64,000 nucleotides of DNA from Boletus sp. NGJ (lineage: Eukaryota > Basidiomycota > Agaricomycetes > Boletales > Boletaceae). Positions 23,179-33,232 of the stretch are shown in pieces. How positions within the stretch are numbered: position 1 is the first letter of the stretch; every line of letters begins with the position of its first letter. The DNA is taken from assembly GCA_019096195.1 (NCBI GenBank), contig JAGTXK010000073.1, positions 434,001-498,000 of the forward strand, read 5' to 3'. The position numbers were made by a program, and so were the translations under genes. The notes under the pieces were generated by a model. The model searched no databases, had not been told where the DNA came from, and worked only from the letters and a program-made list of their open reading frames with translations.

Positions 23179-24982
23179 TTAAAGTTCTCCATCCCGTTTT
23201 GTACCACAAAGAGTCAGAACTTGCTCTGTTTCTTGCAAAACGGCTTTCACTGACGAAATCGAAGATAGTCACCTTGGCAGCACAGTGTCGAATGAGGAAT
23301 CGCAGTTCTCACCTTTTGCACGGTACTGTCCGTACTTTTGTTCTAACTGATCATATCCCTGGCGGAGTTTTTCCTCCTGATCTCGGATGACTTCGTCCTC
23401 ACGTTGAAGCTTATCCGTCTCCATGCGGAGTTTTGATAGGGTCTGCGTGACATTACGGCGAAGCACTTTAAAACCGGCAAGTTCTTCTTGATACCTCTGA
23501 CTGACGACACCCCACTCTTCGTCTACGCATTGTGTCAAGAAGGGAGAAAGTGGATGCGAAGAATAGCTCACCAGCATGCTCCACTTGAGCGGCCGCAGCG
23601 TGGTACTTCGTCATTTGGTGGGCCCAATCTCGGTCCATTGCCCAGGACACGGTTTTCGTCGAGTAAGCCATACTCATCCGAAGTTCAGAATTACTGCGCT
23701 TGAGACTACTTCGTCTACGAGGCATGTCGAGCATAGACAGGCCATCCGTGGTAGGTTCGTCTTCCAAAGGGGGTGAGGGAGTACCATCCTCCGCAGACGA
23801 GTCTCTTTGCAGAGTTTTATCGGTTTCTGGACAGGTCGCATCTATAGGGCTGTCGCATATCTCCATAAAAGCGGCCGAGGTGGATCCATGATACGGGACT
23901 GGCAATGGGTCTGGAGAGACGATGGAGAGACGATCAAGGGGCTCCACCTCGGAATGACTCTCGACACAAGATCGATTGCTATGATCCGTTCCGAGCTCGT
24001 GTGGATCTTCGGCGATGGTATGCATAGAACGTTTGGTTTCCTGAAGCCTGCCCTCTGAAGTAAACCTGCTCGTATCGGTCGATGTACTTTGATTATGCTT
24101 GGAGGCACGAACTTGGGCACGTTCCTGTACGACACTGGCGACATGAGATGTGGCGTTTTTCTCAAAATGATCCGATGCACGCAGAGAGATGTGTTCTTCG
24201 GCCCAAATTTCCTGACCTCTAACGCGTTGAATAGTATTCTCATTGATGACAGTTGATGCATTGGGTAAGGGAGTCCTAGTATTAGTGCCTCTCATGTCAC
24301 TCGCGGACGTGCTGGGGCGCCTCAAGAGTGTAGTTCCTTTTGACGGCAATTTTTCGGAGATGGACGAACGGCGGGAATGGATAGTTTGTACAGAGGAACG
24401 ACGACTTGATACGGTGTGATGGTGAGGTACCAAATTCGCACAACGATCACAGCAGAATGAACCACGTTGTCTGAGCATGTCGGGGGGGATGATTTTCTTC
24501 AACACTTCAGAGCCTTCCTGGCGTCGGATCCACTTCTCTATCTCTTTGACGCGAAAGTCGGGTGGAGCGTGGATGGTAAGGAAGGACACGTAAGTTCCGG
24601 GATTGCTCGCAGAGTATGCCTTTGCGAGGCGCTGACACTTCCTAATCATACGATCTTTCAGACGACGGATGTCGAGGATGCGCTCCCAAGAAGCACCGCG
24701 TTGTTTTCCAAGCTCAGCTAGCTCTGCCTTTAGAAGGAGAGCGTATATCTGCGCGGTCCGAGGGGGCAATAAAACCTTTCAGAGGAAAGAGATGAGTTGA
24801 GAAAAAGCATAGGAGCCGTTTCTAACCTTGAGCTCGTTGGGGGTATCTGTGCACTGAAGAAAACGGCAGCCAGACTTTCTGGTGAGTTCGTCATGAGGTT
24901 CGAGCTGGCCTCTGACTGGGCTGGCTTGTAGGTAGTCCAGGGGAGGGAGGGTAGCGGAGCTCGATGTCGAATCTCGGTGCAT
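23179..24982 (-). CDS. Unrecognised protein with basic N-terminal region, disordered middle and coiled coil
   Basis: I do not recognise this gene. From the ATG at 24982 a short Ser/Pro leader (MHRDSTSSSATLPPLDYL) is spliced to a well-formed helical region (PPRTAQIYALLLKAELAELGKQ...WERILDIRRLKDRMIRKCQ) that looks like a conserved domain of about 110 residues. A Cys/His patch (CCDRCANLVPHHH) follows. A long Ser/Arg/Thr-rich, probably disordered stretch covers 24420-23620. A coiled coil spans about 23510-23290 (VVSQRYQEELAGFKVL...DEVIRDQEEKLRQGYDQLEQKY). The last exon reads VKAVLQETEQVLTLCGTKRD and stops at 23179. The coiled coil and phospho-rich middle suggest a cytoskeletal or signalling scaffold, but no function is claimed. 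Confidence 0.75.
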
Positions 24983-25349
24983 ATGGTGGTCTGGATGGTG
25001 GAGGTGAGGATTTATTTAAATAGCCATGGAGCTGCCAGTAGGTTACCACGAGTACGCGAAATTGGTAGTGTGTTTGGGTACCGACTTTGTACATCAACTC
25101 GCCAATATTACAGTAAATTTGCCATACCACAAGCACAACGCACAGTGCTGTAACGGGCAGCCAGCAGAGCCCAACAGTCCCTCCCGATGTCGTTTCGTGG
25201 ATATCTGGGAGCCTTTTTGTGCCATCCAGCGAGCGCCCGACGGACGCTGGTCTCTCCTCGACACGTGAGAATCGTCGACCATGCGTGGAAATTTTCCAAT
25301 CCCTGGTTCTTGTTCCATCCATTACTTGCCTCGTGCGCGTCCCTCCTCC
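24983..25349. promoter_or_regulatory. Divergent promoter region, coiled-coil gene / PEX16
   Basis: These 367 bases separate two divergent starts and should hold both promoters. A CACGTG lies at 25262. Open frames crossing it on both strands show no recognisable motif and are judged spurious. Confidence 0.5.
25262..25267. promoter_or_regulatory. CACGTG palindrome upstream of PEX16
   Basis: A CACGTG core in the context ACACGTGA lies 83 bases upstream of the PEX16 start. The site role is inferred. Confidence 0.4.
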
Positions 25350-26718
25350 ATGTCGTTGACGTTGGCGAAATACGAGAACTTTCTTGTCAAGAACGTCTCA
25401 ACAATATCAACCCTCGAGTCTTCCCTCAGGTCTATAACCTGGTTCTTACCGGGAAGGTTCAAGGATGCCGACCTTGTGTCGGAAGCTTGTCAGTCGTATA
25501 TCATTGCTAATGTCTGTCGTGTGTAACCAGATGTACCCTCTCGCAGTATCCGCCCTGTTGAATATCATAAGCCTGTACCATGACACTCTACTCGCGAGAA
25601 TTGTCAAGAGTGATCCACAGTGGAGGCCCATTCTCCCCACTCCCCTTCATACCAAATACACTCGCGCATGGTCTGACAAGGATGCCCTCTACAAATGGCT
25701 CGCTCGAGCACTTGAGCTCGTCAGGTTCACTCAGCTTCTTGTTGAGATGGTTATGAGACGCAAATTGCCTACCCGAGCCAGATGGCGAGGTATCGTTCTG
25801 ATGGAAACCGTAAAGTAAGCCTTTTCACGAGACGCATCGCACACGGGTACAGATATTTGTTTTGCCAGGGCAATCCTTCGGTTCATACTTCTAAGGATTA
25901 CTCACAGACCCCTATTGTCTCCCCCCATTCCTGAACGTGACATTGACCCCGCTTCCCTACCACCATCTTCTATTCACTCTTCCCCTACACTTGCCCCCAC
26001 TACTCCTTCTTCATCTCCACCTCCAACTCCAGATCACCTCAAGAATAATCGCGTTGCTTTACAACCCTCCACTCTCATGCTTACTCCACCTCCTCCTGGA
26101 CGCGCCGATACGTCTGTAGAAGATTATCTTCTACCAAAAGCGCTGACGACAGCTTCTGTCAGACCTTCCCTACAACTCGTTAAACCTCTCGTGTCCATCC
26201 AGGACTGGGCAGCCGAGGTTATTTACGTCCTCCGTCCCCTCATTTATGGCAAGTCATCTCGTCATACCCAGAGGAGTCTCATCGAAACAGTCTTTCAGTG
26301 GCTATGTTGACTACAGGGAAGCACAAAGACCGTGCCCTCATGACCGCCTTCGCGCTCGAGCTTCTTTCTCGCAACCTACGTCGGGTCCCATCTCCGTCTT
26401 CAACTGTAGAACGGGACGAGTATGCTCGAAGGGATCGGGACTTGGTTTGGTACCTGGTTCGGGGATCCGTGTGGGATTCATACACGCGGTGAGTTTACTC
26501 CTTTGTGAATTACGAGATAATTTAAATCCGTTCTGCCTTCGTCCAGACCGAAGATTGAATCGATCGCGGAAAATGTTGCTACTAAACCTATAATTGGAGC
26601 CTTCATCATGATTATCAGGGATTGGATACCATTGATTGACGAGTATTATTATTGTGAGTGTTACCTCATTTTGTTGCTTTTCACCTTAATGATGAGGTGC
26701 TCAGATACGGCGCTTTGA
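25350..26718 (+). CDS. PEX16: Peroxin PEX16, peroxisome membrane biogenesis
   Basis: PEX16 is an integral membrane peroxin that helps target other membrane proteins during peroxisome formation. The start at 25350 gives MSLTLAKYENFLVKNVSTI and ESSLRSITWFLPGRFKDADL, the conserved PEX16 N-terminus. Helical segments follow (YALLNIISLYHDTLLARI, ALELVRFTQLLVEMVMRRK). A low-complexity Pro/Ser/Thr loop covers about 25915-26100. The C-terminal half has IQDWAAEVIYVLRPLIYVA and WLPLIDEYYYY-type residues (IRDWIPLIDEYYYYTAL) ending at the TGA 26716. Introns fall near 25488-25545, 25815-25868, 26250-26290, 26489-26545 and 26654-26704. The Pro-rich loop is an expansion relative to most homologues. Confidence 0.93.
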
Positions 26719-27009
26719 AACCCTTCATGAGACATGCATGTACATTCAGAGATCGGTTGGGGATCCACATTGCCAATTGCGAACACTGCTCCAACCTTTC
26801 TTCCGAGCTTGACAAACCTACTCACACACGGTGCCTTAGGACAAGCTAATGTGAGCCAGTGGATCGACATATCGTGGCGGTCTACTGTCGGAATGCGCCC
26901 AGTCCGTTTCTGATGCGGCATGTGAGATAGGCGCGAGTGTATGAGCGAACGTCTTCACTAATTTGAATAACCATAATTTTGACTTGCTACCTCCTTCCCA
27001 CAAACAAAT

Positions 27010-27240
27010 ATGTCGGCGACTCCCCCTGCGGCGCCGCGGCGTATCGTGACAGCCCACAATAACTGAGGGCAAGTCGGTTCAACATGATGATTTTGTTGAG
27101 CCAAAGGTACTGGTACGCGATTCAGGTTGATCGCTGCGTGACAGCCAACGCTGTCGCAGGCTGAGTTGCATGAAATTCGGCTTAGGTACTGGGCAGCCAT
27201 AGACGGTCTACCCACCAACGGCAGGAACTCCGAGTGAGTG
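27010..27240 (+). pseudogene. Decayed cupin-like gene remnant
   Basis: An ATG at 27010 opens MSATPPAAPRRIVTAHN. One base out of frame, the sequence continues EGKSVQHDDFVEPKVLVRD. The two pieces together resemble the start of the small fungal cupin-2 proteins (RRIVTGHN-EGKS...). Further on, near 27189-27236, AIDGLPTNGRN recalls the Trp-Thr-x-Asp-Gly-Leu-Pro segment of the same family. Each piece lies in a different frame or after a stop, and no intron repairs the first break. No cupin metal motif (HxH...) was found downstream, so the remainder to about 27530 is either lost or unrecognisable. I read this as a dead host gene. A sequencing error at the first break is possible but would not explain the later ones. 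Confidence 0.4.
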
Positions 27241-27828
27241 TTTCACTCACGGACAAGGTCAGTCGCATGACATCCAAGGTGCAATTTAGAGGGTGAACAT
27301 GGCGAGGGGTCTAACTGACTCATCCAGAGCGGCACGACCACCCCGCGCGCAAACCTGAAGGTACAAAATAGATGCGTACGTTCTGGCGACCGCACAACTC
27401 TGCTGATCAGGGAGTCGGTGCGTAATGATTGACAGTAAAATGTAAGTGCTAAATCGTTTCCCAAATTATTGTAAACACAGTCGCTAACTTGCTTATCATT
27501 GAAATTCACAGCCAACAGGCGCGGAAATAACTAGTATCGCAAGGATAGATTATCCCCTAGCACCACTCGCAGATGTGTGAATTTCAAGGAAACCCTATCC
27601 GGTGCGGTGCGTCCGGACGGCCCTCAGATATAGCGTCGGACAGTACCCCATGACTTGCTGCAATCTCACTGTCTCTATTCCGGGATCCATTTAGATGCGT
27701 TCACTGCGAACGTGACCATCATAGTGCTGAGCATTTTGGTCGAGGCTCCGTATGGTTGGACTGATATAAACGCGTCTAGTTCCTCTCCTATTCCCCGACT
27801 ATTGTGCGTTCTCAAGTTCTGGGCCGCT
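27241..27828. other. Intergenic region before the reductoisomerase-like gene
   Basis: About 590 bases hold no gene I can support. The first 290 may be further eroded cupin remnant. The rest should contain the promoter of the gene at 27829. No tRNA or repeat was seen. Confidence 0.4.
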
Positions 27829-29289
27829 ATGCCACAAGCCAAGATGTAGGTGATTCCTTTTCGATGAACCGCCAAGTGTCCTAACCCTTGATTCAAACAG
27901 TTATTATGACGCGGATGCCGATCTGGGTGTTCTCACCAACAAGAAGATCGTCTTCCTAGGGTAAAGAACATCACCCTCATTCAGTGAGTGAGACTAACAT
28001 CCTCCAGTTTTGGTAACCAAGGATCTGCACAAGCGCAAAATTTGCGTGATTCGGGGATTCCGAACGAGCAAATTCTAATCGCTAATCGCGCGGATTCCTA
28101 TGCTGATGCTGCGAGGGCAAAAGGTTTCACAGTCGAGCATGATTTTGCAAAGGCAGCTGTGGTTGCAGATGGTCTGGTCCCCAACACTGACTCTGATATT
28201 ACTAACTGACATCTGGTTTCAAATCACTAAAGTGTTATTCATTCTCATCCCAGATCAGGTGCAACCTCGTGTATTCAACGATCAATTTTCTCCAAAGATG
28301 AAGTCCAATGCAACCATCGTCGTTGCTAGTGGATATAATGTCTTCTTTGGTCTCCTCAAATTTCAGGCGAGTCAGGATGTGGTCATGGTTGCTCCGCGGT
28401 AGCTGCACATGTTCTCGTGTTGCTAGTATACGATGACTGACGAAGTGCTTAGTATGATTGGTTCTTCAGTCCGCTCGTTATATGAAAAGGGTCGAGGATT
28501 CCCCTGCTTCGTATCTGTCGAGCAAGATGGGACTGGAAATGGTTGGGCACACGCGCTCGCACTTTCTCGCGCTATCGGTGCGACGAAGCAGGGTGCCATC
28601 GCATCCTCTGTGCGAGAAGAAACTGCGATGGACCTGTTTGCAGAACAAGCACTGTGGCCTAACATAATCGCTATCTTCAGGTGGGGAGCGGAAATCTGTA
28701 TAATTGGATACTTGACTGATATATTCATCCAGAGAGGCGTTCAGTGTTCTCAAAGACGCTGGGTGCTCGGATGAAGCTCTCTGCTACGAAATGTAAATCC
28801 CCCTGCCTCGTGAACGTTGTTAGAGTGCTCAGAAGTTTTAGGTGGATGTCCAAGGAGCCTGCAGAGATCTTCGAGCGGGCGGCCGATGATGGTTTTGTAA
28901 CACAGGTATGTGGACTCATGATTTGTGGCTAACACCTGGTATCTTTATTGATTCGTTGGCCGAGAACAGCTCAAACACCATTCTGTGGTGTCGCAATACG
29001 GGCAACTAAGTGGTGCGCTGGCTCTTGATGGAAACCCGATGCGACAACACTTCATTAAAATATTGCACGAGCAAGCGCGTCAATTATCTGATCACTGGAA
29101 GCATGAATCACTGAGTTACCACTATAGATTCTGAACGGGGGATTTTGCAAAGCTTTCAGCTTGATCGCGGACGACCTGGAGAAAGAAGGTAGCGACAACC
29201 CTTTGAACGAGCTGTACAGACGCTCTGAGGAGATGGAGCTCGTCCAGGCAGAGAAGCGAGTCAGGGCTAGGCTGGCTGGTCTCCTGTAG
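27829..29289 (+). CDS. Ketol-acid reductoisomerase-like protein with altered active site
   Basis: The fold is that of short (class I) ketol-acid reductoisomerase, an NADPH enzyme of branched-chain amino acid synthesis. The start at 27829 gives MPQAKIYYDADADLGVL without a mitochondrial leader. The Rossmann loop FLGFGNQGSAQAQNLRDSG and the IPDQVQ strand are good matches. Yet key residues differ. The AHGFN site reads ASGYN (His to Ser), the APKGPGH site reads APRMIGS (Lys to Arg, His to Ser), and in the knotted domain DLFAE keeps two metal ligands while the E-x3-E pair reads EMWMS. The C-terminal half has QLKHHSVVSQYGQLSG and ends RVRARLAGLL. The exon joins near 28405-28452 and 28790-28841 are clean, so the gene looks intact. 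It is probably a paralogue with a different substrate rather than ILV5. Confidence 0.8.
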
Positions 29290-29420
29290 CACTTTGGTAG
29301 TTGTACGCAGCTGAGCACACACGGTGGCTGTGCACGAGCGCAGGCTGGGAAACGAAGTTTTCGCGTGTTTATACCATGTCTCTTGAATCGAACCAGCGGA
29401 AACCACTAGCAAGAATTGCG

Positions 29421-31742
29421 ATGTCCACCAACGGCTTGGACTTTGATATGTCTCCAAGCAGGAAATCGTCCGTTTCTCAGTGGTTTCCAGACAGTCACCG
29501 CTTGCTTACTTGCCTTCTACCCCAGGTCCCGCAATCATTCTACTGACACCCACCGCACCAGGCGCTCTCACCGGTCGCATTCACGAGACCGGCGAGATCG
29601 ACGAAAGGAAAGAGATAGAGACAGCGAAGACAAACGTAGGCGGAGTCGCGAAAGAGAGTATCGGGACAGGGACAGACGAAGCAGGTCTCGTGAGAGGTCC
29701 CACCGAGACCGAGACCGAGACCGAGAGAGAGAACGCCGCCATCGTGGCGTTGATAGGCGGGAGCGAGGCGAAAGTCGACACAGAGACCGCGAAGAGAAAG
29801 AGAGACGCCGAAAGAGAGACGAAGGTGAAGAGTCTCCAGAACTAAGAGACCAAGAAGAGCGATCCAAGCGAAAGAGACACGACGAAATCGATGGCTCATT
29901 TCCTCCGCCCTCTGCCGGCCAACCAAAGGATAGTCCTCGAAGCAGGACTTCTGACCGCAGAGATCGCTCACGTGATCGCAGGTACGACGACAGGAGGACT
30001 CGGGATGCTCGTGACGAGTTCGATGATCAGGCACGGTTCCGAAGGGACAGAGATCGTCGTGAGGCAAAGCCCCTTCCTGTCGATGATACACCCCTCGAGG
30101 ACGATGAATTTGACAAGCCCTCATTAAGACGAAGCCCGCCTATCAGGTAGGTTTTCGTTTTTCTCATACGTGACGTCTTATCCTTTCTGCTGCTAGACGT
30201 AGTTCCCCGAAATATGATCCCCCGGTTGAAGATTACAACCCCGATGAGCCTAAGGAAGACGATTCTGAAGCTCGGTCTGTCTTTGTTTCTCAGCTTGCCG
30301 CTCGTCTCACGGCGCGTGACCTTGGGTACTTCTTTGAAGAGAAACTGGGCGAAGGGACTGTCATGGATGCTCGTATTGTCACCGACAGGCTCTCCCGTCG
30401 ATCTAAAGGGTGAGCATCGTGTTTGCATCTGCTGCCACAGGTTACTCATTCATCTTCAGCATTGGTTATGTGGAATTCCGCTCCATCGATTTAGTCGAGA
30501 AGGCCATTGCCTTGAGTGGCACAGTCGTAATGGGTTTGCCTATCATGGTCCAGTTGACTGAATCAGAAAGGAATAGGCTTCACCCAGGAGACGGGTCAGG
30601 CGCATTGTCTCCTTATTGTATTTAGCTTACACTATATTCTAGGAATCTCAACTTACCGCCCGGCGTCAACGCTTCCCATGGGGCAATGCAGTGGGTCACT
30701 TTTCTTGGTCAAACGTAGTGCACGCGTAACTTACACGAGTCACTTTATAGATTATATGTCGGTTCCTTACACTTCAACCTCACAGAATCCGATATCAAGC
30801 AGGTCTTTGAGCCTTTTGGTGAACTGGAATTTGTTGATCTGCACAGGGATCCAATGACTGGCAGAAGCAAGGGCTATGCATTCGTGCAGTAAGCTCTTCG
30901 TCTGCATAACAATTAGGGCTTATGCTCACACTGTACTAACAGGTACAAAAGGGCGGATGATGCTAAGATGGCGTTGGAGCAGATGGAAGGTTTTGAGCTT
31001 GCGGGGAGGACGGTGCGTATTTGCTTGTGGTCTTCCCTCCGGCTTCCCTCATAACTTGTCAGCTGCGAGTAAACACTGTACATGAGAAGGGCACAGTGAA
31101 ATACACTCAACAGGATTCCTTGGATGAATCTGGCGGTAAGCCCGCCTCCAATCCAATATGCACTGATAGGATATTGAATGCCGCTGTTTAAGGCGGTAAT
31201 TTGAACGCAGCATCACGTCAGGCACTAATGCAGAAACTTGCCAGAATTGAGCCAACACCGAAACCTTTGCCCGTGTATGTTTGACTCCTCGCTAATTCAC
31301 GGCCTTTACTGACCAGAATTATGAAATCACAGTACCAAACCAAACATTCCTCAGGCCATGCAATCACGCTCTGTTCTACTAAAGAATATGTTTAATCCAG
31401 AAGAGTCAGTATTCACCTGATCCACCATCGCAACCCACTTAATGTCTTTGTAGAGAAACAGAGCGTGATTGGGATAAGGACCTTGCTGATGATGTCGAAG
31501 GTGAATGCGAGGATAAGTATGGCAAGGTTGATGCTATCAAGATCGAGAAAGACAGTCAGGTCGGTACCCTTTTCACGATTCGCATTTCAAGCTGACCGTG
31601 AGAGCAGGGTGAGATATACCTGAAGTTCCACACCATCGATTCTGCAAAGAAAGCCATCCAAGGATTGAATGGGCGGTGGTTTGGAGGGCGACAAGTCTCC
31701 GCCACATTCATATCCGATGCTATCATGATGGCTCACCAATAA
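29421..31742 (+). CDS. RBM39/CAPER-type splicing factor (Rsd1-like), RS domain plus three RRMs
   Basis: RBM39 proteins join U2AF-related factors during 3' splice-site recognition in the nucleus. The start at 29421 gives MSTNGLDFDMSPSRKSSVSQW. An intron with CCCCAG acceptor (29490-29529) leads into a long Arg/Asp/Glu/Ser repeat region (about 29530-30030). RRM1 begins ARSVFVSQLAARLTARDLGYFF, with the RNP1-like strand GIGYVEF. RRM2 begins LYVGSLHFNLTESDIKQVF with KGYAFVQY near 30880. The third, U2AF-homology-type RRM begins SVLLKNMFNPEEE, then WDKDLADDVEGEC and ends RQVSATFI before the TAA at 31740. The Asp/Glu-rich helix and lack of a proper RNP1 in RRM3 fit a UHM. Seven or more introns are present. 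Confidence 0.93.
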
Positions 31743-32494
31743 ATTCGCGCGCGACGCTAACCTAACATTTGATGCATTGCAGAATACACGTTTCTGAACA
31801 CGCGTCCTATTAATTCTTCTGAGCTGCAGGCATTTTCCCGATACACCTTCAAAAAGTCTTGCCTGTACATGCCTTGTACGGGATTGTGCACAGGCAGGTT
31901 TACAGTTGACTTCTTGTTCCTGCTGTACTATGAGTTTCTCCCCCTCAATGAAAATGTTCTCGTAGATTGTCTCGTGATTCGAAAATAGCAGATCGATTCT
32001 TGAAGTAGGAGCGCCTGAAATTTCAGCGCTCTGCTCCCAAGACTACCTCAGCTTCCTTGGCACATTTCCTTCCTCCATTGGGGAAAAGGGGTGTGCAATT
32101 CTGGATTTGTGGGTGAGAGATTGCTTCGATATCTGAGGTATTTGTTCAAAAGACATCTTGTTTAACTCGTCTGTCGCTATTTCAGAGTGGGGCTTATGTG
32201 GTACCTCCTCTCAGACCTCATGGTCGTTGAACTCGTGGTACACTATCGGCTCCAGCTCGCCTCACCGAAGCGGACTTCCGTAAATTCCACAGTGGATGTC
32301 GAATGTGAAGGGTTGATCATCCACGCCAAACTTGGTGGCATCACAAGGACAAAACCTAGATCAGGTGAATGGTCACAAGTGTCCGAGAAATAATCACATA
32401 TAGATAAAGTGGACATTGGTGCAGGACAAGTTCTACCGTGATCTAGTGTATTGCCTGAACACCTGTTACCCACATTTGACGTCCCATTTGCGCC
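31743..32494. other. Intergenic region between RBM39 and RidA genes, with inverted repeats
   Basis: About 750 bases hold no supportable gene. Two inverted repeats stand out, at 31860-31897 (arms TGCCTGT/ACAGGCA) and 32009-32031. Open frames on both strands near 32190-32560 have no recognisable motifs. Confidence 0.45.
32009..32031. repeat. Near-perfect 23-base palindrome
   Basis: The sequence reads GAGCGC-C-TGAAA / TTTCA-GCGCTC, symmetric about AAATTT with a single unpaired base. It sits 270 bases after the RBM39 stop and about 465 bases before RidA. It may form a hairpin in the RBM39 3' UTR or be a binding site for a dimer. Confidence 0.5.
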
Positions 32495-33033
32495 ATGACT
32501 TCCATCCAAAAGATTAATAGCTTGGAACGGCCCCAGAAGGCCCTTTACTGTGCGTGTCATGCTCCCCCAGAATCGTCCAACCCTTGATTTTCGAATCGAC
32601 AGCCCATGCTGTGAAGGTGTCCGGATTAATCTTCCTCAGCGGACAAGTTCCTGTGGATAAAGAAGGGAAACCAGTTCCGGGAGACGTCCAAGCTCACACC
32701 GTATGTCGGAGGACATTTCACAATTTCTAGAGGATCACTTCCACGAGTTGAACAGAAACAATGCTTGAGCAATCTCACCGACGTGCTCAACGCCACTAAC
32801 TCCTCCTGGGATAAGGTCGTTAAAGTCAATATCTACTTGAAGGATATGGACGATTTTGGTAGGGTGAACGAAGCCTATACCCAGGTATGCTTGATAGGAT
32901 CTTTGCATGCATAAAATCTCATACACCGCATGTGTAGTTTGTCCCAGAACCTAGGCCAGCTCGCACCTGCATTCAAGCTGGCAAACTCCCGAATGACTTT
33001 GATGTCGAGATAGAGGCTATCGCCGCTGCGTAA
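32495..33033 (+). CDS. RidA/YjgF-family 2-iminoalkanoate deaminase (Mmf1/Hmf1-like)
   Basis: RidA hydrolyses reactive enamine/imine intermediates, such as 2-aminoacrylate released by PLP dehydratases, to keto acids and ammonia. The start at 32495 gives MTSIQKINSLERPQKALY. An intron to 32601 joins to SHAVKVSGLIFLSGQVPVD. Another intron (about 32700-32756) leads to KQCLSNLTDVLNAT and VVKVNIYLKDMDDFGRVNEAY. The last exon carries the signature ARTCIQAGKLPNDFDVEIEAIA, with the substrate-binding Arg and the Glu of the VEIE strand. The length of about 124 residues is complete. No mitochondrial leader is obvious, so it resembles the cytosolic Hmf1 form. The D-serine dehydratase lies 1.5 kb downstream, which fits this chemistry. 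Confidence 0.92.
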
Positions 33034-33232
33034 ACCCGTATTATATTACCGGAGCATTTGATTGTACATTGCTTGAAGCTTGAATGATACTGTATGTTGC
33101 AACTTCATTGTTGGCAGCAAGCCCACAGCAGATATAAACACTACAGTTCAACCGTCGTCCCGAACGCTTCTGCCAAATTTGTGGTCGCATCGGCCACCAA
33201 CTCTCGGCCAACGGCAAGAACACTATTCGATA

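Noticed and set aside
27500-27700. Candidate tRNA gene in the gene-free stretch before the reductoisomerase-like gene
   Set aside because: No cloverleaf with A and B box sequences could be built by eye.
29540-30124. Long open frames on both strands across the Arg/Asp/Glu-rich repeat of the RBM39 gene
   Set aside because: They mirror a low-complexity repeat in other frames; only the plus-strand RS-domain frame joins to the RRMs.
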